Assembly: GCF_028502605.1 (NCBI RefSeq)
Contig: NC_079237.1
Coordinates: 3,782,001 to 3,846,000 of the forward strand
Direction of reading: 5' to 3'
DNA: 64,000 nucleotides
Origin: Trichoderma breve
Taxonomy: Eukaryota > Ascomycota > Sordariomycetes > Hypocreales > Hypocreaceae
Of this stretch, positions 22,156-33,048 are shown in pieces. Each line of letters opens with the position of its first letter. The stretch's first letter is position 1. Position numbers and translations under genes: made by a program. The notes beneath the pieces were generated by a model. The model saw only the letters and a list, made by a program, of their open reading frames with translations, did no database searches and was not told where the DNA came from.

Positions 22156-25100
22156 TGTAGCTATCGACTTGCTCACAAAGATGAGGAACGATGTATCTCG
22201 AATGTCAAAATTATGTCTCGACGTAACGAATAAGTTTGAAAATTGCTTCATTATATATGCAAGCCTGCGCTCTTATTGTTTACATCAGTTCGGCTGTAAA
22301 ACGCCGAGAGCCAGCTGTGATTGTGGAGATGCCGGTGTGGCGGCGCCGGCCGACTTTCTTTCTTCCATATGCACATAGATCGGCTCCGCGCTGCATCTTA
22401 ATCTATGTCCAGCCAATCAATGCTAATTATATGATATAAAAAGACTTAATTGGGACTGGAAAGCAAGGCTGTGCATTTTAGCCGCTATTGTCCCAGTTTC
22501 GTGTCTTATTGGTGCCTCATCACCCAGGACGATGGCATGTTGTTGACCACAAATATAGAATGGCAGAACTATTGCAGCACTTGGAAAAACTTTCTCCAAG
22601 TGTACAACCTCAGAGAAGCAGCGATTTTATACATACGCAGCAAATGCTGATGGAGAGAGGGTTGCCTGACCAGCGATTAAGATGAAGAGCAGGTGGGTTG
22701 CGTACCCGACGGTTTTAACCACAGCCAGGACGGGATAGGTAAAAAAGCGATAGCTAGGCACAGATATAACGACACTCTGGTCCCAATGATTCTTTTCAAT
22801 TACTATATCATTCAAAGTTGCCATGTCAAAATTTCCAGCAGCATCTGAAGTGCTGATCACAGCTATTCTTTAAACATGGTAGACCACCAGAGATAAGCAT
22901 GGTTGCCACATCGGGTATTTGATACGAATCGTGTAGCTACTGAAATGGAGCAGAGAGCACGGATTGCAATGGACAAGATGTATGGAGTACTGCAGAGGTA
23001 CTTTTCTAAAGCACCCATACCCAATGGGGCTTTAACCAATATGCATGCGGGTATAATGGGGGCCAGAATATCTTGGCTTTTTACCTAAATCTCACTAATC
23101 GTTCTTGGCTAAAGCACAGATACGAGCGTAATCAAGCCACCAATGCGATGCGTTGAAGCCAACTCTTGGCCCTGGTTTGGAGGCGACAAGATCAAAAGTG
23201 ATGAAATTTTACAAAACTTCTTCGCAATGGCCGACGGGTTAATGGCTAATGAGATTCTTTGCACAATTTGCAGTGATAAGATATAGAGATGTGGTTGAAA
23301 AATAGTCCAGGCGGTCACCCCGAAGAGTCACATACAGGGAAGTGGATGGGCGAACAAAATGAGAAATGCATTCCCACCCTAGAGGAATCAAGATGCAAGA
23401 TAGATGAATCGTTGGCATGCGGTGAATCGTACTGGCTACCCATATGAATCTTGTGCCATACCCTTTAATGCATCGGTGATATTCATCTTCCACCAACAAT
23501 TCTCTTTGCCCTGTAAAGCTCAGCTGACGTATTTTTCAAATGCCAACGACAATGACCCTCCGCGAATGCCTGTTATTCAAACCACCATACTCAGTATAAT
23601 GAGTACCAACTACTTCATAAATTTCTAAAGACGCGTGATTTATATGACTTCTACTGCTATCGAGATACTAGACTCGCACAGCCAACGGAGACAATAGCAC
23701 CACCAGCCAACCCTATTCCCCGAAAATTGCATGGTACTGACTGATAATTGCAAATTTTCCAGTGGCAAAGGGGCAAACGTGGTAGCACAATTGTCTGGAA
23801 TAGCTGAAAGGTGTAACAGCTACCCCTCTTGCCCTCGTGTTGTGGGAGTTGAGAGGGTATGCTGTAAATCATTTCGCCTCACTCGCTTCGAGGCAAAGGT
23901 CACTCACTACCAGGGGTGGCACGCCAAGGAATGGCATGATAAGCCAAGAAATTGTGAGCGGCGAATCTTGCCACGGCTATTCAATCTCTTCCATAGATGC
24001 TGTCTGGGCGAAGATTGGTGGAGAAAGTTCAAGAAAGGCAGATTCCATTGTAGCATGTCTATACACTGATTCTATTCCTACAGCAAACGTTTACAGATTT
24101 TCGGCATAAGCTTCTCATTTCAGATATAATGGCTCATCAACTTTTGGATATGGGCTTTGGATGCCAGATTCTAAGCACGATGCCTTGTTGGGTGGAACTG
24201 TCAGTGTAGAGCGCATCTTTGCTTGTTCACCATGGTTAGCTTGCATTCCTCACCCTTTGATGGACCTATCACGTAAGTTATAAATAGGTAACCGCTTGAT
24301 GGAAATTTTCATAGCTACATAGCGTAATCTTCCGAGCCTGAGCTTAATTGATGGGTATCACCATTCTTAGCGATGCCTCGGATGTTGGTGCAACCTCACA
24401 GGATTTCGACCAGGTTTTCTGCTCTGCGCCATAATCCACGAGGACTGATAGGCTGCGTCTCGACCCAACACGCATCGTGCCTAAGCCAATTTGAATGCAA
24501 ATCTGCCGAATCCTACGGGCATGCGGCAATAATTGGGACCAATGTGCTCATCCTGGGAATCTAGCACATGGCTGACCTTGCCCTGGTCGTACGCTGAAGG
24601 ATGGGACCTTTTGATGGCCTCGGATGCTTGAATACCAAAAGTCCTCCGCGGTCCGATAAGACCAATAGACAAACAGAGACCAGTGTTAGTACCTGTGGAT
24701 GCGACTACTCCCGTCAGATAGAAACAAGAAACTTGCCTAACATGCTAGTCACTGGCATCGCAACATCCGTATTCTCCTGACCGTGGCAAGGTGGCAAGGG
24801 TGACCCCCAAACCAGTGTGGCAATTGCGGAGAGATGTAACCCAAGTTAGATGTGCTGCATTGTTAGCTTGGACCAGTCAGCCTGCTCATGTACAAAGACG
24901 AGATCTGGAGTGTCACTGGAAAGCTCGACAAGAGAAACAAAGATCGGGATGCCCGGTCTAGCGCATATGCTTTACCAGCTGGGAGCGGTCAGAGAATTAT
25001 CATCCAACCAGAGGCCATGAAATGTTACTGTTGACGTTTAAATAACCAACTTCCGGTGTCAAGGCATACCTGTCTGTTCCTATCTAAACGAGTCAGCCTG

Positions 25101-25795
25101 ACATGTGAGATAATTTGTGAGACTCTCAAAGGGCCCTTACATGAAGGCAATATTCGTTCCGCAAACGCCGCTTTAGCGGCTCACCTGATGGTGCAACGAA
25201 AAGGTCCCGGAAGACACTACTGCATTGGTTCTGCTCCTCTCTCCCCTCTCTGCCCAACGGCACACTGGCCATCAGATGATGCGCGAATATGTCCGTTGGA
25301 TGTCTTGAATTCCCCGGGCGCGCAATTTACACGGAGACTCGATCACTCTGAGGTCTGCCGTCACATTGCGTTATCTAAGTGTCCTAGACCGTGGTCCAAC
25401 AGACTTACATAACCTTATCTACCAAACTAGCCCCCGGGACCTTTCAAGCGTCTAACACGATTGCTAGCCAGAAGCGGAAAGTCCGTGCCATTTTGGTGTT
25501 TGTCTTCAAAAGTACCTGCCCAAACATGGGTAGTGTTGCTTGGGTAGCATTCTAGAGCACTTAGCCTGTTGATGGCACAAATTCTCACCCGCATTACACC
25601 ACCGGCCTGGACCCCATAGCAATCCGAAAACATGGAACCATTGCTCCATGATACCTTGATATCACATATCGTGGTTGGCATGGCGAGAATGGAAAGTGAT
25701 ATAGAGGCGGGTGTTGCCAACGGCCTCGAGCCTGGTTTGGTGCGGCGTTTTGTCTTGACCTCTCAGGTGATTGCTCTTCAAAGCTCTGTGCCATC
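22156..25795. other. Gene-poor stretch, 3.6 kb
   Basis: Apart from the aminotransferase promoter and, at the far end, the promoter of the OPT gene, I find no gene I can support. Several ORFs of 60-118 codons overlap in different frames without domains or splice partners. Some phrases (near 24140-24260 on the plus strand) look vaguely protein-like and could be decayed coding sequence, but I cannot name a family. Confidence 0.5.
22291..22348. promoter_or_regulatory. Two CGG-N10-CCG sites upstream of aminotransferase
   Basis: CGG at 22291-22293 pairs with CCG at 22304-22306, and CGG at 22333-22335 with CCG at 22346-22348, both with a 10-bp spacer, about 140-190 bp upstream of the aminotransferase start. 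The second lies in a GC-rich patch, where chance matches are more likely. Confidence 0.3.
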
Positions 25796-28534
25796 ATGAC
25801 GGCCTCGATAGCAGACGACTCCGTTGTTGTGGAGGGCAGGACCCCTACCCACGAAATCAGTGATGAGAAGGTCGCTGTTGGCGAGGTGTACTCTGAGAAG
25901 AAGGGTGCCTTGGACCCTGAGATCACCATTGCTCCTCCTTTGGACAGCGACGACTACGACGAGAAGGATAATGCCAGTGATGATGTTATCATTGTTACTG
26001 GTGCCGACGCAGCGGCTCATCTGATTCCGCTGCGAGATGATGGCGAGCCTGCCTTGACGTTTCGAAGCATGTTCTTGGCTACATGTCTGTCGGCCTTTCA
26101 AGCTGTCATGAGTCAAATCTACCAGGTTCGTGTTGTCCAATTGTGTTCTAACCGCAAGTCAAACGCAAGCTAACTTTGGGAAAATCAGTTCAAACCAACT
26201 GCAGCAACAATCTCTGGAACCTTCATCGTTCTCATCGCGTACTTCGTTGGTAATGCTTGGGCTGCGTTCCTCCCTCGTGGTGACAAACTGAGGGCTCGAT
26301 GGGCAGCCAGGGGTGGTCAGGGAAAACCTCCCCTGTGGATTACCATCGCTACCTTCATCAACCCTGGGCCATGGAATCTTAAGGAGCACGCTGTGTGTTC
26401 CATCACAGCCACCTCTGCTTCCAACGCTTCTGCCAGTATCACTGTCTTCACTGCCCAGGATCTCTTCTACAACCTGCCTTTGAGCGCCTCCACCGTCGTC
26501 TTGAGCACCATCTCCATTGGACTCTTTGGCTATGGTATCTGCGGTGTGTTGCGTCCGATTGCCGTATGGCACGTCGAAGCAGTCTACTGGAGTACTCTTC
26601 CTACGGTCAAAACCCTCCAAGGACTTCACTGGCAAAGCCTGAAGGGCTCCAAGCCTCTCCGATTCTTCTGGTACAGCTTTGTGGGCATGTTCATTTACGA
26701 GTTCTTCCCTGCGTACATTTTCCCGTTCCTGAACTCCATCTCTATCCCCTGCTTGGCCGCCATGCATGCTACAGGATCAAAGGCTGCCATCCTCACCAAC
26801 CTGTTCGGTGGTGCTACCAACAACGAAGGATTGGGACTCTTTAGCTTCTCGTTCGATTGGCAATACGTAAGGCAATCATATTTCCGAAAGCAACTATAAA
26901 CCTGAGCTGACATTGGCTAGATTACTTCTTTCAACACCTCTCTGCCGCTTACACTGCAGGCCCATGCTGCTGCCGGATTCATCGTTTGCTACGCGGTGGT
27001 GCTCGCCATCTATTATACCAATTCATGGAGTGCTAAATCCCAGCCATTTATGTCGACGCAGCTTCGATCCGAAAACGGTACCAAGTACCCGGTTTCAGAG
27101 GTGTTTGTTGGCGGTGTGCTCGATGAGAGTGCTTTGCAGAAGTATGGTATTCCTAAGCTGACTGGCAGCTTCGCATATGCCATGTTCATGGCCAACGCTG
27201 CTGTACGTATCCCTCTTCTATGATACTTCATTGTATCATCATCCTGCATCTCTTTTACGACTTCGACTAAGCCTTGTATAGATTGGTGCCTTGGTTGCCC
27301 ATTGCTTCCTGTTTTGGGGTGGAGATGTTAAGAAGGCATACAAAAGTTCGAGGGAAGGTCGATATGATGACCGACATCACGCCCACATGGCGGAGAACTA
27401 CAAAGAGGCACCGTGGTGGTGGTACATTGCTGTCCTCGTTTTCAGCTTCGTTCTCGGTCTCGTCGTTGTTATCAAGGAGAACATCACCCTTCCTGCCTGG
27501 GCATACGTTGTCGCCCTTATTGTCGGCATCTTTATCGCACCCTTGGTAAAAATCTCCATCCTGACTGTTTCAAATTATTTGGTGTCTAACCTTGATAACA
27601 GAGTACCATTCTATACTCTCGCTATGGTAACGGTATTGCCACCAACAACTTGTCCAAGATGTTGGCAGGTTTGATGCTTCCTGGTCGCCCCGTCGGCAAC
27701 ATGTACTTTGCTGCTTGGTCTCACAACGTTATCTCCAACTGTGTCAACTTGTGCAATGACCTGAAGATGGGCGAATACCGTATGTCACAAGTCTCCAGGC
27801 AATTCAAGCAACAAATCACTGACTTCATCTCTTAGTTAAAATCCCGCCCCGTGTCATGTTCCTCACTCAAATCTACGGTACTATTCTTGGTGGTTTCGTC
27901 AACTATGGTGTCATGATTTCCATTGTCAACGGCAATCGCGAACTTCTCATTGACAGCAACGGTAACGCTTCATGGAGTGGTGCAACTATCCAGTCATACA
28001 ACACCAACGCTACTTCCTGGGCCCTGGCAAAGTATCTCTACAAGACTGGCGCAGAGTACGAGATGGTCCCCATCGGATTGGCTATTGGTGCTGGAGCCGT
28101 TGCTCTCCACCGCATCTTCGTCTACGTGAGTACACACTTTTCATGTTATTCCCCATCTTGGTCTTACAAGACGCTAATCACAATCTCGATAGTTCGTTCC
28201 CAAGATCCGAGGCTTCGATATCAAAAACGACATCAACCTCCCCCAGTTCATCCAATACGCTGGCTACATCCCATACAACCAGTCTCAAACCTGCGTTATC
28301 TGGAGCCAGCTTGCTGCTGGATTCTTCACGCAGTTTTACCTCCGAAACTACCGCCCTCGCATTTTCAGGGATTATTCGTACTTGGTCACTGGTGCCTTTG
28401 ATGGTGCCAGTCTCACAGTGCTTTTCATCCTTTCTTTTGCAGTCTTTGGGGCTGGTGGCCCTGCGGTTCCCTTCCCTTCATGGTGGGGTAACCATGTTGA
28501 CGGCTTCTATGATTTCTGCCCTGTGGCCGAGTAG
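25796..28534 (+). CDS. OPT-family oligopeptide transporter
   Basis: Proton-coupled peptide (or peptide-like) importer of the plasma membrane. The ATG at 25796 opens a charged N-terminal tail (DSDDYDEKDNASDD), as usual for fungal OPTs. About seven exons follow; exon 1 ends at 26125 (IYQ) and exon 2 begins at 26189 (FKPTAATISGTF). Family landmarks: NPGPWNLKEHAVCSITATSAS, QDLFYNLPLSAS, GSKAAILTNLFGGATNNEGLG, KMLAGLMLPGRPVGNMYF, KIPPRVMFLTQIYGT and the C-terminal FPSWWGNHVDGF just before the TAG at 28532-28534. Around 14-16 hydrophobic segments are present. The intron boundaries I checked keep frame (for example IAPL-STILYSRYGNG). No lesion is visible. The specific substrate is unknown. Confidence 0.92.
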
Positions 28535-29425
28535 AGCGCAACAATCGTGGACACTCTTACTTAACTTTATCCATAATGGATTTGCTATCGATGCTCCAAA
28601 GGTTGAAAACTTTGATCTTTTTGACTTGAGCTATCTCTCCACCACTTTTCTGGAAGGACGTGGCTCAAGGATAAAACACCTATACTAGCTAGATACGCAT
28701 TTCGGGCGATGGTCTGGATATCCGCCTATGATTTAGAGCTCGAGTAGCGACTCAATTTACGAATAATTAATGAAAGAAATTTTATACCCCCGATTAAAAT
28801 CTGCTCTTCTGCCACGTGTATTACAGCATTATCCTGGAGCATTATTGCCAGAACATTCATTGGTTAAAGACGTAGCGACCCATGTGTATAAGGTAGTCAG
28901 CTTTAACGCTACTCTACTTGTAAATGGAAACGGCACTAGTTTCAATCAATTTCCCGTATTGCATCTTCATGGAATTACATACTGAATCCATCTTAACTCG
29001 ATGGATCCCCCGGGGCTCATTCCGCTGTCACTGAAACGATACCCGGCCTAGGTGGCGGTTGGGCGTTCACCTTATACGAACTCCACCAGACGACAAAGAT
29101 CCCTCCATAGTGCGCATCACGCCATAGCGGCTACCATTCAATAGTTGGCCTCAAGTACTCCATACCTCAGAGTGGGAAAGAGAATGCGAGCGCGACAATT
29201 TTGTTTTTGTAAAGCAAAATTATCATCTTTGGTGTTCCGTGTACATGCCAAGTGAGTGTCGCCATTATACCCAGACGTTCTAGATCGCCACGTTGTAACC
29301 AAGGAATTCGGGGAAAAGGAAATGCCACTGATGGCTAAAAGCTCACTATTTTCTCATTGTGTTTGTAATCACTAATCGTACAAAATACAGCCCAAAGGAC
29401 TCCTAACAGGCCGTTGGCAGTACTC
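28535..29425. other. Intergenic region, 0.9 kb, between convergent genes
   Basis: 3' flanks of the OPT gene and the DUF4246 gene. One plus-strand ORF (28770-28985) has no recognisable feature. Confidence 0.5.
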
Positions 29426-31882
29426 TCAATGCTCACAGAAATTCCAATTCGCTATATGGAGCTGCTCTTCCGTACTGTCCTGTTTCATTGATCTCTCATC
29501 CATTAGATCAAGGCGAATGTTCTTCGCTTCATCCAAGTCAAAGGGCAGCCCAGTTGCATTATCAAGGATGAGTTTCGTCAGCTCGTTGGGTAGTCGAGCG
29601 GCCAGAGCCTCTTCAACGCGGGTTTCCTGAGCCCACCAGTGACGCTGTTGAGGTGGCACATTGGCTGTGGAAAGAACGGGGATGGCTGGATCAACCAGAA
29701 AAAGAGCAAGTATTTTGCGATGGCCTGGCCGCGTCGGATCCTTGAGACGGAACGGTGATACACGATGTTGAAGTAGGTTTGGAAAGAAAACAGCACGGGT
29801 ATCGGCATCTTCAGTGGATGGACTGTTTGTAGTCAAAACACCTCCAATATACTGCAACGTATCACGGTTAGTATTTGGGATGGCGAATGTTCTTTCGATC
29901 GGAAAATGTTGGCTTTGCTCATAATTGAGGTTGCAAACCAATTCTTCGCGATCAGCCGGTGTGCGGAAATCCAAATGGCAGTCGGTAATGTTTTCCGAGT
30001 CGTAGTAAAAAAGCGCAGTCGCGCATATACGCTCATTCAACATGCCCTCAGTATGCCACGAACCGCCTTCGAATTCGGTAGGATCATTGTCAACGTATAT
30101 GCTACGATAGTCGGAGAGGTCTAGAGACAGAGGTCGACCATTGCTAGACGAAGCGTCAGAGTCAGATGGAGAATCCTCCGAAGAACTCGGCTTATAGGAA
30201 GATCCGTCCAAGTCCGGATCATTCCCGCTATCATTGGCAGCGGAGGTATACCAGTCAGCAAGCTCTTGAGATGCTTCAAATTTGAAATCTGGATCCTCAG
30301 GTGTAAGATGGACATTGGCAAGCTTGACGATCACTTGGATACGAGATGCGCCATTGAAGAAGCCGCTCGATTTGACATCCGATGGTTTCAGTCGATAGTA
30401 ATTTTCGCTTGTAGGAACTGGTTCCGGTAAATCCAACTTGTGAGTCTCGACTAGCCACGCCATGTCACGCTTGAATCGTTCGGAGGTACGATACTCCTCT
30501 GTGAAGGGCTCATTTTCCTCGCGTTGCGGCTCGCCCTCGTCAAGCGGCCGGTTCCACGGTTCGCACGCATACATTCGATTGCAAATTTCGCTAGTTGTAC
30601 ATTCCGATTGAGCTTCTCTTGTTTTGAGCCGTTGAATCTCAAATTCTGTCGGCCATCGGTAGATGACATCCCAAGCTGGCAGAGCTTTCTCGATGAAGCG
30701 TTCGATGATAGGGTATAGGTTCGCGTGCTCCACTGGGTGTAAGTTGTTTATGTAGCTGTCAATCTTTGCAGTCTGACCATCTAGCACAACATCACATGGA
30801 AGCCACTGATACTTATATGAGAGAGAAGGGACCGGGTTCTCTAAGGGGCTTGACCAATCGCTCCCCGGGCCAGCAATCTCAATTGGCTTTGGTGCTGGAA
30901 GAACCGTGCCAACACCACAGTGGTTCAACGCATTCTCAAGATTGATTCGCTTATCAAGCAACACGGGAGTGCGGCCGTATATGAATGGCCATAGCGATGG
31001 GTGGACAAGATCGAGAACTTTATGGGTACTGCCCGGATGCCAGTCTTTTTCTTCATCTGAGACGTTCTCAAGGACCGCAGCTGCTGCGCGGAGGGCATTT
31101 CGCAAGCTTTCAGGGACAAGGCTATCAGATTTTATGACACAGGACGAGTAATCGAAAATGGGAATGAGCCCTGTCTTCTTGAACAAGTCCGCTTTGTTGC
31201 ACAGTTCATGAATGCACTAGCATTTACTAATCAATTGGAAGACCTTCCACGAGAATCAGATACAGACTTACCGCATCCACCATAGCAGGTGTGAAGTCCG
31301 CGTAGGTGCGGTATTCTTCCCAGTTCATTTGTAAAGCTTCTTGTTTCCACTTATTGGCAATATCCGGATTGAATACTTTTTCCCACCACTGTGGTTTGTT
31401 TGTCACCTCTTCTATAAATTTGAGCATACATACTTCGCGTATGAGAAGTGTTGCGGCTTTCCAATCGTAGTCGTGGACTCCAATTAGAACGGGGAACCGC
31501 TCTTTTTCGGGCGGCATGTGCCCCAATGGGAGTCCAAAGCCAGGAACTTTGAGATATGATAATGCCTACAGTCATTGACATGGCCGGATGGTTAGCTACG
31601 GATTTTGGTTATTGTGTACAGAAAATACTCGCATAACGATAGAGAAATGGATGAAAACACCTTATTTCGTTCTTCGACAGCCTTATTGGCATCTTCAATA
31701 GCTTCGTCAATGAGCGGGCCAAGAATCACACTGAGGGAGTCTTCAGACACATTCTCGATTTGTTGAGAGGTCCGAAACCATCTTTGAGCGTCCCAAATAC
31801 GTGGTTTGCAGTCTTTGGACTGAATCCAGTCTTTGAAAGCCTTGATCTGTTGATCCGTTGGCACAAACTCAGGAGGGTCCAT
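29426..31882 (-). CDS. DUF4246-family protein, putative Fe(II)/2-oxoglutarate-like fold
   Basis: Three exons. The first starts at the ATG at 31882; introns near 31575-31660 and 31212-31272 give continuous joins (EERNK-ALSYLKVPGFG and MVDA-CIHELCNKADLF). The last exon, 29426-31211, holds most of the protein, about 730 residues in all. Phrases such as ALPAWDVIYRWPTEFEIQ and FNGASRIQVIVKLANVHLTP are ones I associate with DUF4246, a fungal family without an assigned reaction. In the C-terminal half GGSWHTEG, LLQHRVSPF and RPGHRKILALFLVDP are spaced like the HxE...H...R set of jelly-roll 2-oxoglutarate oxygenases, which suggests, but does not prove, a metal-binding oxygenase. An acidic Ser-rich insert (SSSEDSPSDSDASSSN) lies in the middle. 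No signal peptide. Confidence 0.8.
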
Positions 31883-33048
31883 GCTTGCAACTGTTCGGGA
31901 TATGTTCCTGGAGAGTTGTTAGGCACTGCGTGTCTTCCTGGAAAATATCTCAAGTAGCAGAGAGTTTAAGGGCGTGAATAGACACCAGACTAAGCCGCTT
32001 CTGCCTAGTTAATTCCCATGAATACGTGCAATTCTACCGACTCCGAGTCGTTCTTTTGTCGTATCTAAGTACTCGTACACAAGACAAATTTATTCTCCGG
32101 CATTCTCCGCATTTAGTTTCACGGGTTGGCTCGGTCTTTCATTTGCTCTTTATACCAAACAGCAATTGTTGCATTCACAGATTCATTAGGCTGTGCGGAA
32201 GTTACCCCGCAATGTACGGAGCATTTACAGGTGGGGTTTTAATAGATCTCAGCTGTGCAAATGGTGGGGGTTTGGTATCTTAGAAAACTCAAGGTCCTCG
32301 CCGTATGCAATAGAACTCCAAGACCTCACTGTCCTCAATGCTGCAGAAAGCTTCAATTCGCGATTTCTGAAGCTAATTCGAACAAGAAACAGCTACAAAA
32401 AGCGCATGTGGCCTTGCTGTTGAACAACACAGTTGACAGTTTATCTGGAAGGATTGACATCCTTGAGCTACAGTCGCTGATGGAAGGTTTTAAAGAAACC
32501 CTCGCTCCTGATAAAACTTTTTCCTGCTAAAAGGATTGGTTTTGCACCATGGAATTAAGTTGCAATTTGGAAATCGTCCATAGGAAGATAAATTAACTTA
32601 ACCCGAAGATTGCACAGGCTGGCCAATCTGTTCACCGCTGTTACACAACCGTTATCTCCTTCTTGTTGCCGGCAGGGATGGTACCGGGATGCTTGGCTCA
32701 CAGGCATGCATCGGATACTCGGCGCAGCTATCACGTGGATAATGGCGAGACAATTCGTTCTCGCTGCCTCATGATTTACCGGGCATTTGTTGATTGACAA
32801 GGCAACGTTGATTTCGGATTCGAGAAATGCAACCACACTCCTCCTTCGCTGCTTTAGCTGCTTTAAACCAATCCCTTCGCGTCTGTATCTTACACTTGCA
32901 CAACGCTTGAAGCTGGGGGCACGGGGGAAAAATACAGCTATTTAACGCATCACAGGTTCCTATGCAAGATCAATCGATCGACTGACTCACGTTTGTTTAA
33001 GCTGGCCGGGCGTGGCATGAACTGGTAGATCCAAGCTAGACTAAAGTC
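31883..33048. other. Intergenic region, 1.2 kb
   Basis: Promoters of the DUF4246 gene (minus) and the GH89 gene (plus). An ORF at 32255-32530 has a plausible helical C-terminus but no start context, domain or splice partner, so it is not called. Confidence 0.5.

Noticed and set aside
23731..24109. Overlapping plus-strand ORFs of 90-112 codons
   Set aside because: Two frames are open over the same bases and neither shows a motif; likely chance or decayed sequence.
25056..25412. 118-codon plus-strand ORF before the OPT gene
   Set aside because: Composition and lack of any recognisable motif suggest chance; it sits in the OPT upstream region.
32255..32530. 91-codon ORF with a helical C-terminus
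   Set aside because: No start context, intron partner or family; possibly a remnant but not demonstrable.
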